Positions 1 to 8,868 of a stretch of DNA of 64,000 bases are shown piece by piece. Source of the DNA: Synechococcus sp. AG-679-D13. GTDB lineage: Bacteria; Cyanobacteriota; Cyanobacteriia; PCC-6307; Cyanobiaceae. Made by a program: the position numbers and the translations under genes. The notes under the pieces were generated by a model. It did no database searches and was not told the origin of the DNA. It worked only from the letters and a program-made list of their open reading frames with translations. How positions within the stretch are numbered: position 1 is the stretch's first letter; every line of letters starts with the position of its first letter. Location: the NCBI GenBank assembly GCA_003210735.1, contig QCUM01000008.1, positions 1-64,000 on the forward strand, read 5' to 3'.

Positions 1-761
1 GCCAGTGCAAGGTGTCCTTCCACAGCGCAGGTCATGTGCTCGGATCAGCCCAGATCCGCCTGGAAGCCGAAAATGAGGTCTGGGTCGTCAGCGGCGATTA
101 CAAACGCGACAACGACCCCAGTTGTGATCCGTTCGAACCGGTGCGCTGCGACGTTCTGATCACCGAAGCGACCTTCGGACTGCCGATTTATCGCTGGCAA
201 TCGGGGGCCTCTGTGGCCCGCGAGATCCGCGACTGGTGGCAGGGGGACCGAAACCGTCCATCGCTGCTGTTCTGTTATGCCTTCGGCAAAGCACAACGCC
301 TGCTGGCGGAACTGCGGGCGATCGGCGTGGAGGAGGAGGTGCTGCTGCACGGAGCTGTGGAAACCGTGACACGCCACTACAGAGACGCCGGGGTGCCGAT
401 GACCCCCAGCCGTCCGGTGAGCGATCTTCCACGCAAGGACAAATTGGCGGGACGGCTGGTGCTCGCCCCACCCTCGGCTCACCGCTCCAGCTGGATGAGA
501 CGGTTCAAAACGCCGCAGACCGGCTTCGCCTCAGGCTGGATGGCGGTGCGTGGTGCCCGGCGCCGCAGGGGTTACGAACGGGGTTTCGTGCTGAGTGACC
601 ATGCCGACTGGGCAGGACTGGTGCGCACGGTTCGTGAATCAGGGGCAAAAAAGGTGTATGTCACCCACGGCCAGAGTGAAGTGCTGGCGCGCTATCTCCA
701 GGAGTCGGAGGGCATTGATGCAGAGCCCCTGGAGACTTTGTTCGAAGGGGAGTCGGACTGA
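1..761 (+). CDS. ligase-associated DNA exonuclease, 5' end cut by window edge
   Basis: C-terminal part of a metallo-beta-lactamase/beta-CASP fold nuclease of the ligase-associated exonuclease family. The frame is open to base 1, so the start lies outside. Visible signatures are FHSAGHVLGSAQI (a metal-site histidine motif), SGDYKRD, ITEATFGLP and, near the C-terminus, LSDHADW with a further metal-binding His. In the known family this enzyme works with an ATP-dependent ligase and an Lhr-like helicase in DNA repair, and both partners lie downstream (1940-3595 and 5550-8048). It ends before a convergent minus-strand gene. Family assignment is firm; substrate preference is not visible. Confidence 0.88.
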   Translation, partial: QCKVSFHSAGHVLGSAQIRLEAENEVWVVSGDYKRDNDPSCDPFEPVRCDVLITEATFGLPIYRWQSGASVAREIRDWWQGDRNRPSLLFCYAFGKAQRLLAELRAIGVEEEVLLHGAVETVTRHYRDAGVPMTPSRPVSDLPRKDKLAGRLVLAPPSAHRSSWMRRFKTPQTGFASGWMAVRGARRRRGYERGFVLSDHADWAGLVRTVRESGAKKVYVTHGQSEVLARYLQESEGIDAEPLETLFEGESD

Positions 762-772
762 GGCCGAATGAA

Positions 773-1138
773 TCAGAACTTGCCGATTCCCTTGGGGAGA
801 TCCGGCAGCTTCAGATTGGGCTCGCGACCCTCGATCGCAGCGGTTAGTGATTCGATCATCGTGGTGTTGCCACTGTCCTTGATGGCCAACAGGGCCTGCT
901 CCAAACGGCGACGACGCTTGGATGAAGCATCAGGCGCATCTCCGCCCGCAGGGATGATCGCGTGCTCGGCAACGTTTGCTGTGGAGCGGATGCTGTCGAG
1001 TTGAGACGAAAGGTTCTCCCAGAGCAGACCCATGCGAAAAGAGGTTTCAACGACGGCATCGAGCATCTCGAAGCGGCTCTTGCCGGGGTTGATGCTCTGA
1101 CAAACCCACACAAATTTTGGTTTCTGCGCAGCAGTCAC
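773..1138 (-). CDS. conserved hypothetical protein, basic and helical
   Basis: 121 residues with no recognised domain. I place the start at GTG 1138 because it overlaps the stop of the upstream YdcF-like gene as GTGA, a typical coupled arrangement. An upstream start in the same frame at 1219 would force a long overlap. The middle holds a helical stretch with a Lys/Arg run (SSKRRRRLEQALL), and the C-terminus is rich in Pro, Leu and Lys. Probably translated together with the YdcF-like protein. Function unknown. Confidence 0.6.
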   Translation of the reverse strand: MTAAQKPKFVWVCQSINPGKSRFEMLDAVVETSFRMGLLWENLSSQLDSIRSTANVAEHAIIPAGGDAPDASSKRRRRLEQALLAIKDSGNTTMIESLTAAIEGREPNLKLPDLPKGIGKF

Positions 1139-1941
1139 CAGCTGCGGTAGACAACTCTGCCCATCAGTTCCCGCAGGGCCGCCGAACTGCTGTAGAGGCC
1201 ACCAGCCGATGGCATCCACATAAGCGGATCGCGCGCGATGGCACCTCCCCAGGCTGCTCTTGCCTTGAAATCCACCGGAAACGGCAGCACCTCCATGCCC
1301 TGCCGCTCGAACAGACGCTGGGCACGGCGCATGTGAAAAGCGCTGGTCACCAGCAGCACACGCGGGGAAGCATCGGGCAGCAGCGCTCGAATTGCAGTGG
1401 CTTCTTCGGCGGTGTTGCGCACCGGTGGGGTTGATGACAGTGCACCCACAGGCACTCCAAGGGCCACTGCCTCGCGCCGATACAGCTCCCCTTCAGGGGC
1501 CAGACCGGCCTGGAACGGGTTCTGCCCTCCCGTGAACAGCAGGCGTGGAGCGCGTCCGGTTCGGTACAGATCGATCCCAGCGAGAAAACGATCCGGGTCA
1601 TGCCACTCACTGATCCGGGAAGCGCCGGGCGCTGCATGGCGGCCACCACTCAGCACAACGATGGCGTCGGCCTGGGGCGCATCACCGGCCGGTCGACGCT
1701 GCCAGGGACGCTCCACAACGCGCCAGAGCATCTGTGACACCAGCCCTGTGCTGAACAACCAAAGCAGCAAAAAGGCGATGCCCACCGGCCAGCTGCGCCG
1801 GCGGATCAAACCCAGCAGAAGCAACAGCAGTGCCAGCCCCATTGGAAGCACCAGCAGGGGCAGCAGCTTGGAGAACAGAAAAGCGACCACGCCAAAGAGG
1901 CACACTGCTGGCCAGGATGACGCCTGTTCCTCCAGCGTCAT
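1135..1941 (-). CDS. YdcF/SanA-like DUF218 membrane protein
   Basis: Up to 268 residues. Two hydrophobic segments at the N-terminus are followed by a DUF218 domain with IVVLSGG, LLFTGGQNP, NTAEEATAIRALL and LVTSAFHMRRAQ, the usual signature blocks. Family members (ElyC, SanA, YdcF) are envelope-related proteins of poorly defined activity. The ATG at 1941 shares the palindrome CATG with the divergent ligase start. An internal GTG just before the first hydrophobic segment (VAFLFSKLLP) is an equally plausible start and would remove that overlap. It splits the repair cluster on the opposite strand. Confidence 0.82.
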   Translation of the reverse strand: MTLEEQASSWPAVCLFGVVAFLFSKLLPLLVLPMGLALLLLLLGLIRRRSWPVGIAFLLLWLFSTGLVSQMLWRVVERPWQRRPAGDAPQADAIVVLSGGRHAAPGASRISEWHDPDRFLAGIDLYRTGRAPRLLFTGGQNPFQAGLAPEGELYRREAVALGVPVGALSSTPPVRNTAEEATAIRALLPDASPRVLLVTSAFHMRRAQRLFERQGMEVLPFPVDFKARAAWGGAIARDPLMWMPSAGGLYSSSAALRELMGRVVYRSW

Positions 1942-3595
1942 GGAGGCCTTCCAGGCCCTGTTCGATCAACTGGATCGCGTCACCGGTACTCGCGCCAAGG
2001 TTGCTGCACTGGTGGACCATTTCCGTGAGGCAGCTCCGGAAGATGCTGCATGGGCACTGACCCTGCTGCTGGGGAAGCGGCGGCGACGGCTGATCACCGG
2101 ACGGCGGCTGCGGGACATTCTTCGCGATCGCGGTGGACTGGCCGACTGGTTGATTGATGACTGCCACGGACAGGTGGGCGATTCCGCCGAGACGATCACC
2201 CTGCTCTGGCCTGCGGTGATGCAGAACCTCGCACCGGTGGAGGCAACCCTGCCCCAGATCTCTTCCGGCCACCGCCTGCACTGGTGGATGGAGACCTTGC
2301 TGCCTGCGATCAGCGGCCTAGCGGATGAGGAGCAGAGCGATGCAGTGATCGCCCTCTGGCAGGCGGTGCCGATCGAACAGCACTTCATTGTCAACAAACT
2401 GCTGACCGGAGGATTTCGAGTTGGGGTCTCCACGGGGCTGATCAGCCGGGCCGTGGCCCAGGCCTTTGGCTTGGACGAAAACCTTGTGGTGCAGAGACTG
2501 ATGGGTGGATTCGAACCATCAGCAGAGCGATTTCAACTGCTCACAGCTCCCGAGGATGCGGAGGAACGCCGCTCCAGCAGCATCCCCTATCCCTTTTTTC
2601 TGGCCAGTCCACTGGATCCGGACCGGCTACGGGAAACCTCCCCTGGTAATTGGCAAGTGGAGTGGAAATGGGATGGAATCCGCGGCCAGCTGATCCATCG
2701 CGGCAGTGGGATCTATCTATGGAGCCGAGGGGAGGAGCTGGTAAACGACAGCTTCCCGGAACTTGTGGAGGTTGGATCTGCGCTACCGAACGGCTCCGTG
2801 CTTGACGGAGAGGTGATCTGCTGGGGCAAGGGCGACACGACGCCACTGGGATTCGACCAACTGCAGCGGCGGCTCGGTCGCAAAACGGTCGGGGCCACAC
2901 TGCGGCGGGAATGCCCGATGCGATTCATCGCCTACGACCTGCTGGAGTGCGGCGGAGAGGATCTCCGAGATCGACCGCTCGAAGAGCGCCAAAAAATGTT
3001 GAACGCGTTGCTTGCTGGCATCGAACACCCAGAGGGGTGGCGGCTGCAGCAAAGCGATCACTGGGCACTGAGCGGTTGGTCAGAGTTGGATCAAGAACGC
3101 AACCGAGCCCGGGACCAGCGAGCGGAGGGCCTGATGCTGAAGAACAGGTCTTCGCCCTACCTGAGTGGCCGCAAACGCGGGCATTGGTGGAAATACAAAC
3201 TCGACCCGATGAGCCTCGATGCCGTGTTGCTTTATGCCCAAGCGGGCAGCGGACGGCGCGCCAACCTTTTCACCGACTACACCTTTGGCCTCTGGACCGA
3301 TGAAAAGGAACCCAAGTTGGTGAGCTTTGCCAAGGCGTATTCCGGCCTGAATGACACCGAGATCCTTGAGCTCGACCGTTGGATCAGGCGAAACACCCTT
3401 CAGCGATTCGGTCCGGCTCGCGCAGTCAAAACCGAACTGGTGTTTGAAATCGGCTTCGAAGGCATTCACCCCTCCAAACGGCATAAATCGGGGATCGCCG
3501 TTCGCTTCCCGCGCATTCTTCGCTGGCGACGCGACAAACCGGCCGCGGAAGCGGATCGACTGCCTGCCGCCAGACAACTGATGGCGGAACGATGA
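1940..3595 (+). CDS. ATP-dependent DNA ligase, ligase-associated repair cluster
   Basis: 551 residues. The N-terminal helical domain is followed by the nucleotidyltransferase core: motif I EWKWDGIRGQ with the adenylated Lys near residue 243, motif III LDGEVICW, motif IV EGLMLKN and motif V HWWKYK, then an OB-fold ending ILRWRRDKPA. This matches the bacterial ligase type found with a partner exonuclease and an Lhr-like helicase. The start ATG 1940 is chosen because the N-terminus (MEAFQALFDQLD) matches the usual start of this type. The frame is also open upstream, but that stretch is antisense to the YdcF-like gene. It would seal nicks using ATP, presumably in repair rather than replication. 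Confidence 0.92.
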   Translation: MEAFQALFDQLDRVTGTRAKVAALVDHFREAAPEDAAWALTLLLGKRRRRLITGRRLRDILRDRGGLADWLIDDCHGQVGDSAETITLLWPAVMQNLAPVEATLPQISSGHRLHWWMETLLPAISGLADEEQSDAVIALWQAVPIEQHFIVNKLLTGGFRVGVSTGLISRAVAQAFGLDENLVVQRLMGGFEPSAERFQLLTAPEDAEERRSSSIPYPFFLASPLDPDRLRETSPGNWQVEWKWDGIRGQLIHRGSGIYLWSRGEELVNDSFPELVEVGSALPNGSVLDGEVICWGKGDTTPLGFDQLQRRLGRKTVGATLRRECPMRFIAYDLLECGGEDLRDRPLEERQKMLNALLAGIEHPEGWRLQQSDHWALSGWSELDQERNRARDQRAEGLMLKNRSSPYLSGRKRGHWWKYKLDPMSLDAVLLYAQAGSGRRANLFTDYTFGLWTDEKEPKLVSFAKAYSGLNDTEILELDRWIRRNTLQRFGPARAVKTELVFEIGFEGIHPSKRHKSGIAVRFPRILRWRRDKPAAEADRLPAARQLMAER

Positions 3596-3616
3596 CGATT
3601 CGATCACTCAATTCCG

Positions 3617-5470
3617 TCAGTTGTTGCTGTTCCAGAAGCAATCAATGGCAATGCGACCGCTCTGGGGAAGCAACGTTCGGCGGTTAATCAGATATTCAAC
3701 TATTGGATCACCGTTGGCCTGAAGAACAACGAACTTGTAGTTAAGCAGAGATGCTTGATCACATTGAAAACCAATGGTGGCAACCCAGGTGTTGTTGTTG
3801 ACATATTCCATTCTGTAAGCCTTTGCGTGGTCCCAATGTCCCAGCTCGTCGCAATCACCGGTGATGGCGAGTGACTGACCTGGCTGCGTGAAAAAACCAT
3901 TGATCTGAAACACAACAACGAGAGGAGCCTTTACAGGACTGCCTTCAGAACTGATCACCATGGCTGTATTGCCATGCACCGTATATCCGAACAGACGTCC
4001 CCTTTCAATCGTTACGGGATATCCAGTGATCAGACATTGATAGGTGCCATCCGGCATCCGAATATTCTCAGCATCAACAATATGGTCATGATCACTCTTA
4101 TTCACCATAACCATCACAGCTGAATCACGGAAATTTCTCGTGTAGAGATAAAAGTCTTCGTTGACCCAAGCCGTGTGATGTGAACCAAGAGCAAGCGCCT
4201 GATTGTTTTGGCGCAGATTCAACAGCTTCTGCACCAAAACAAAGGGATGACTGTTGGTGTCCCACGAGTCCATCATCGGCCGGTTATAGGGATCTTGGCC
4301 GCCATTTGTGCTGTCGTTTAGGTACTGCTCTGTTCCATAGAACAGGCAGGGAACACCACGCAGGGTCGACAACAACACCAGCGCCAGGTCCAGCTTGCGT
4401 GAGTCCGGCACAATCGACAAAAACCGTGGCATGTCGTGGTTGTCAATGAAGGTCACCAGCTCATTGGCACGGTGATAAACGCAGTCGTGACCAAGAATTC
4501 GTTCCACCTGATGAAAACCACCAGGCTCCTGCCCCGAAAAACAGAAACGAATGCCATCGCATAAACCGAAGTCGAGGATCGACATGCCGATGTTGTTGGC
4601 ATATTCAACGGAACGCTGTTCCCAAGGCTTGCTGAATCCGTATTCACCAAACATGAATAAACCCGGCTTATGCGCCTTCATTGCCGTGGTGAATTCCTGC
4701 CAGAACCAGATCGGCATGTGTTTGAGCGTATCGACGCGCAAGGCATCAATACCCGCATCAAGCCACATCTGAATCGCAGCCTTGATGTAATTACGATAAT
4801 TAATATTTTTCTCATTAAACGTGGCCAATCCCATCATCTCCTGATGAATCAATTGGAATTCGTCTTCCCAGTCGGTGATTTCCCCCTCGTGATAATAGAA
4901 GTCTTTTCCATCATCATTAAAATCTGCGAGTGGCCTGCCATCGTCAAGAACGACCCCCTTGCAGCCATTGATTTCAGGAGAACTATGGTTGCAAACAATA
5001 TCGAGAACCACCTTGATTCCCGCCGAATGGCATGTCTCGACCAATAACTTGAGGGTGGGGGATTGATCAATGCTGTTGGACTCACCAACCTTTAAAAAAC
5101 GAGGGTTGATTCGCTTGAAATCGCGGGTCCAATAACCGTGCATCGGAGCACGGCTGAATTGCAAATCGCTGACCTGCTCAAACAGCGGGGAAAGCCACAG
5201 GGCAGTCACACCCAGACTCTTCAAATAATCGATTTTATTGATAACTCCCTGAAGATTTCCACCCCAGTATTTGCCCCAATCCTGACGGGTTTCATCAAAA
5301 AGCCCCTTCTGATCCAGCTGTTCCGAACCTTCCTCATCTCCGAGTGCATCATGACCATCATTGAAGCGATCCACAATCAGGAAATAAATCGCCTCCGAAC
5401 GGAAATCCACCGGAGAATCGAAAAGACTCTTGGTGAGATCTCCAGAAACGGGTGCCGAAGGGTTCGCCAT
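3617..5470 (-). CDS. GH13 alpha-amylase family enzyme with C-terminal CBM20
   Basis: 617 residues from ATG 5470 (MANPSAPVSGDL); an upstream ATG at 5524 adds an unlikely Cys-rich tail. The (beta/alpha)8 amylase core shows DIVCNH, the nucleophile Asp of ALRVDTLKHM (about residue 247), the acid Glu of FMFGEYGF (about 276) and the third Asp of FIDNHDMPRF (about 346). The last ~100 residues form a starch-binding CBM20 domain (VVFQINGFFTQPG, ITGDCDELGHWD). No signal peptide is evident, so it probably acts on cytosolic alpha-glucans such as glycogen or maltodextrin. Exact specificity (amylase or transglycosylase) is not decided. It sits convergent to the ligase and divergent from the helicase. Confidence 0.92.
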   Translation of the reverse strand: MANPSAPVSGDLTKSLFDSPVDFRSEAIYFLIVDRFNDGHDALGDEEGSEQLDQKGLFDETRQDWGKYWGGNLQGVINKIDYLKSLGVTALWLSPLFEQVSDLQFSRAPMHGYWTRDFKRINPRFLKVGESNSIDQSPTLKLLVETCHSAGIKVVLDIVCNHSSPEINGCKGVVLDDGRPLADFNDDGKDFYYHEGEITDWEDEFQLIHQEMMGLATFNEKNINYRNYIKAAIQMWLDAGIDALRVDTLKHMPIWFWQEFTTAMKAHKPGLFMFGEYGFSKPWEQRSVEYANNIGMSILDFGLCDGIRFCFSGQEPGGFHQVERILGHDCVYHRANELVTFIDNHDMPRFLSIVPDSRKLDLALVLLSTLRGVPCLFYGTEQYLNDSTNGGQDPYNRPMMDSWDTNSHPFVLVQKLLNLRQNNQALALGSHHTAWVNEDFYLYTRNFRDSAVMVMVNKSDHDHIVDAENIRMPDGTYQCLITGYPVTIERGRLFGYTVHGNTAMVISSEGSPVKAPLVVVFQINGFFTQPGQSLAITGDCDELGHWDHAKAYRMEYVNNNTWVATIGFQCDQASLLNYKFVVLQANGDPIVEYLINRRTLLPQSGRIAIDCFWNSNN

Positions 5471-5549
5471 GGGACAACAACAAGGCTCTGCCTTGGATGC
5501 TGACAAAACCTCACAATTCCGCACATGAAGCGGAAAAACTTCACGCCGA

Positions 5550-8048
5550 ATGTTTCAAGAGGTCAGGATTTCACCAACTTCACAACGGTCCAATCTCAAC
5601 CCTGTGCCAAGCCTCCAACCCATCCACGACTGGTTTGAAATCCAGGGTTGGGAGCCACTCCCCTTTCAAATCCAGACCTGGGAGGCCTATCTCGAGGGTC
5701 GCAGCGGATTGATTCAGGTGCCCACTGGATCGGGCAAGACCTTCGCTGCCGTGATGGGACCGATCGCTCGGATGCTGCAGCAGCAGCCTGCGCAGAAGGG
5801 AATCCAGCTGCTGTACATCACGCCGTTGCGTGCGCTGAGTCGTGATCTGGCACTGGCGATACGGGAACCGATCGAAGCGATGAAATGGCCCATCCGGGTT
5901 GGAACGCGCAACGGCGACAGCAGCAGCAGCGAGCGCTCACGCCAGCTCAAGTCGCCTCCCGAGATTCTGGTGACCACACCGGAATCGCTGACGCTGCTTC
6001 TCAGCAACCCAAAAGCGGAGGACTTGTTTGCCGCGCTCGACACGGTGGTGCTCGATGAATGGCATGAGCTCATGGGCAGCAAGCGAGGCAGTCAGACCGA
6101 GCTCTGCCTGAGCTGGCTACGACAGCACAGGCCCAGTCTTCAAACCTGGGCGATCAGCGCCACGATCGGCAACCTTGAACAAGCCGGCCGCCATGCCCTC
6201 GGAACGGAGGGCAAACCGCTGATCGTCGGTGGAGCCCCGGATCGGGTCACGGAGATTCACAGCATTCTTCCCGACAGCATCGATGGCTTCCCCTGGGCGG
6301 GACATCTCGGCCTGCGCATGTACGAAGAACTCGTGGCCCGCCTGAACCCCGGGGTCAGCACCCTGCTGTTCACCAACACCCGGAACCAGTCGGAGCGATG
6401 GCACCAGTGCCTCCGCTTCGCCTGCCCGGAAATGGACGACGCCCTGGCCTTGCACCACAGCGCCATCGACCGCAGTGAACGAGAAGCGATTGAAGCGGCC
6501 GTGAAGGCCGGGTCGATCCGCTGGGTGGTCTGCACCAGCTCTCTCGATCTCGGCGTCGATTTCCAACCGGTGGAGCAGGTGGTGCAGATCGGCAGCCCCA
6601 AGAACCTGGCGCGATTGCTGCAGCGAGCCGGACGCTCGGCTCACCTGCCAGGGGGTACGTCCCAGGTGCTATTCATGCCAACCAACGCACTGGAGCTGCT
6701 GGAACTGAGCGCCGTTCGCCGTGGCCTTGGCGAAGGACTGGTAGAGCAGCGCAAGCCTCCGATGGCGCCTCTAGATGTGCTGCTGCAGCACCTCACCAGC
6801 CTGGCCTGCGGCCCTGGCCTGGAACCCGAAACCAGCTACGACGCCGTGCGAAGCAGTGCTGCCTATGCAGACCTCGGCCGTGACGACTGGGACTGGTGCT
6901 TGAAGTTCCTGGAACAAGGTGGAGACTGCCTTAGCGCGTATCCCCGTTACCGAAAACTGGAATGGGATAGGGAGACCGAACGCTTCAGGGTGCGGGAAAA
7001 AGCCATCGCCCGCTTGCATCGGCTGAACGTCGGCACGATCACCGCCGCCCCGTCGATCACGGTGCGTTTCGTGCGGGGGGCTGTGCTCGGCCATGTGGAG
7101 GAAACCTTCATCGGCCAGCTCAAGCCCAAAGACGTGTTCTTCTTCTCCGGAAGACAGCTGGAATTCGTACGGCTGCGAGACATGACGGCCTACGTGAAGA
7201 TCAGCACCCGTAAAAGCCGCACGGTGCCTGCATGGGCTGGTGGGCAGATGGCTCTTTCCGACCTGCTGACCCATCACCTGCGTTGTGAGGTGGACCGGGC
7301 CGGACGCGGTGAACTGGACACACCGGAGCTGAAGGCTCTCGAGCCGCTTTTTGCTCGCCAGCAGGACCTTTCCGTGCTGCCCAGGATCGATCAGCTGCTG
7401 ATTGAAACCTGTCGGACCCGTGAAGGAACACACCTCTATGCCTATCCCTTCGAAGGCCGGTTTGTGCATGAAGGGATCGGCTTCCTTTGGGCTTCGCGGC
7501 TCACACGGATTGAGCGAGGCACCATCACCGTGTCGGTGAACGACTACGGCTTTGAACTGCTGGCGCCCAAGGGATATCCAATGGCGGAACTGATCGAGGA
7601 TTTCAGCGATCAGCTGCTGCACCTCAGCCATCTCGAACGGGATCTCAAAAACGCCCTGAACCTCTCTGAACTGCAGCGTCGCCGCTTTCGCGCCATTGCT
7701 CAGATCGCCGGGCTGATGAATCGCGGTTTCCCTGGCTCAAGCAAAAGCACCGGCCAACTGCAGATCAGCGCCTCGCTTCTGTTCGATGTGTTCAGCCGGC
7801 ATGAACCCCAGAACCGGCTGCTTCAACAGGCTCAGCGGGAGGTCCTGGAAGAGCAGTTGGAACTGTCGCGCCTGGAGGCCGCTCTGCAGCGGGCAGCCCG
7901 TCAGGAATGGCTGCATGTGCAAACCCCCAGACCCAGCCCTCTCGCCTTTCCCCTGCTGGTGGAGCGTCTCAACAACCGCATGAGCAACGAATCCGTTCTT
8001 GAACGGGTTCAGCGCATGAAAGACGAGGCATTTCGCCGGGAGGGATGA
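5550..8048 (+). CDS. ligase-associated DEXH-box helicase, Lhr-like
   Basis: 832 residues, the usual size for this family. Walker A is VPTGSGKT, the DEXH box is VVLDEWHELMG, motif III is ISATIGN, and the second RecA domain has TNTRNQSERW, SSLDLGVDF and QRAGRSAHLPGG. The C-terminal third is the DEAD/H-associated domain typical of Lhr-type 3'-5' helicases. The start is uncertain: the ATG at 5550 gives a 30-residue Pro-rich lead before the conserved region (IHDWFEIQGWEPLPFQ), and a later start is possible. With the exonuclease and ligase it completes three parts of the ligase-associated repair set; I find no PdeM-type endonuclease downstream. Confidence 0.93.
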   Translation: MFQEVRISPTSQRSNLNPVPSLQPIHDWFEIQGWEPLPFQIQTWEAYLEGRSGLIQVPTGSGKTFAAVMGPIARMLQQQPAQKGIQLLYITPLRALSRDLALAIREPIEAMKWPIRVGTRNGDSSSSERSRQLKSPPEILVTTPESLTLLLSNPKAEDLFAALDTVVLDEWHELMGSKRGSQTELCLSWLRQHRPSLQTWAISATIGNLEQAGRHALGTEGKPLIVGGAPDRVTEIHSILPDSIDGFPWAGHLGLRMYEELVARLNPGVSTLLFTNTRNQSERWHQCLRFACPEMDDALALHHSAIDRSEREAIEAAVKAGSIRWVVCTSSLDLGVDFQPVEQVVQIGSPKNLARLLQRAGRSAHLPGGTSQVLFMPTNALELLELSAVRRGLGEGLVEQRKPPMAPLDVLLQHLTSLACGPGLEPETSYDAVRSSAAYADLGRDDWDWCLKFLEQGGDCLSAYPRYRKLEWDRETERFRVREKAIARLHRLNVGTITAAPSITVRFVRGAVLGHVEETFIGQLKPKDVFFFSGRQLEFVRLRDMTAYVKISTRKSRTVPAWAGGQMALSDLLTHHLRCEVDRAGRGELDTPELKALEPLFARQQDLSVLPRIDQLLIETCRTREGTHLYAYPFEGRFVHEGIGFLWASRLTRIERGTITVSVNDYGFELLAPKGYPMAELIEDFSDQLLHLSHLERDLKNALNLSELQRRRFRAIAQIAGLMNRGFPGSSKSTGQLQISASLLFDVFSRHEPQNRLLQQAQREVLEEQLELSRLEAALQRAARQEWLHVQTPRPSPLAFPLLVERLNNRMSNESVLERVQRMKDEAFRREG

Positions 8049-8080
8049 GTTCATCGGAGAAACCGCCCTCACACTGACTT

Positions 8081-8230
8081 ATGCCGATGCCAGACATTGA
8101 AGTGGGCATTAGGCGTATGACGACTGATCGCTATGAACTCACCGTGGCTGAACTATTTGTGGGTGATTCAAACTTCGAACAGCAATTGACAAACAGTGGT
8201 GAAACCGAAGATCTATTGGAAATAAACTAG
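8081..8230 (+). CDS. possible small acidic protein
   Basis: 49-codon open frame starting MPMPDIEVGIRR and ending DLLEIN before TAG. It contains an acidic, amphipathic C-terminal half. No domain is recognised. It lies 32 bases after the helicase stop in the same direction. Only frame length and plausible composition support it. Confidence 0.3.
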   Translation: MPMPDIEVGIRRMTTDRYELTVAELFVGDSNFEQQLTNSGETEDLLEIN

Positions 8231-8360
8231 TCAGCGCAGCTGAACCGGATGACGACCGAGACGTAACTCCACAGAAGGTAAATCTTATGGGCCACTCCTG
8301 CATCCATAGCCTACTTTAAGACTACTCACGAGGACCTCCACTGTTAGGCCAAGAAACAAA

Positions 8361-8720
8361 ATGAAAACCATAGAAATCAAAGCATTTGTACCATCCAAAG
8401 ACTTTGAATTATCAAAACAATTCTACCAAGAACTAGGCTTTGAACTGGCCTCTGACAGCAATGGTATTGCATACTTCAAGTCATTCAATTCAAGCTTTTT
8501 ACTTCAAGACTTTTATGAAGAGAAGCATGCCAAAAATTTTATGATGCATCTATTGGTGGAAGGCATTGAACAATTTCACTCGGAACTAAAAAACAGCAAC
8601 ATTGAAGAAAAGTTCAAAACACAAATCTCCGACATTGCAAAACAGCCATGGGGCATGTATGACTTTACTGTTGTTGATCCATCTGGAGTTCTTTGGCGCA
8701 TAGGTCAAAACATAAACTAA
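8361..8720 (+). CDS. VOC/glyoxalase-fold protein, AT-rich
   Basis: 119 residues with the vicinal-oxygen-chelate pattern: an N-terminal betaalphabetabetabeta unit (FELSKQFYQELGF) and a C-terminal strand DFTVVDPSGVLWRIGQ. Such proteins include glyoxalases, dioxygenases and antibiotic-binding proteins; the metal-binding residues typical of enzymes are not clearly present, so activity is unknown. The gene is visibly AT-richer than its neighbours (AAA, AAC, GAA codons), consistent with recent acquisition. A 20-codon open frame follows at 8727-8789 (starts MTQPDKRYEDM), too short to call. Confidence 0.75.
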   Translation: MKTIEIKAFVPSKDFELSKQFYQELGFELASDSNGIAYFKSFNSSFLLQDFYEEKHAKNFMMHLLVEGIEQFHSELKNSNIEEKFKTQISDIAKQPWGMYDFTVVDPSGVLWRIGQNIN

Positions 8721-8868
8721 AAAGAGATGACCCAACCAGACAAAAGATATGAAGACATGAATAAACGCCTTAAACGGAGGAGATGTTGATCACAAACGTT
8801 TTGCAGTGGAAACTCTGCCGTCGACCTGCATCAGCCTGGCTGCCAATCCTTGATTGTAGTAATCCTTT

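Noticed and set aside
1397-1939. Long upstream extension of the ligase frame
   Set aside because: It overlaps the YdcF-like gene entirely and is Ser/Arg-rich; the family start is at 1940.
2506-2520. GGATTCGAACC, the reverse of a tRNA T-arm
   Set aside because: It sits in the conserved ligase reading frame (GGFEPSAERF), and no acceptor, D or anticodon arm pairs around it.
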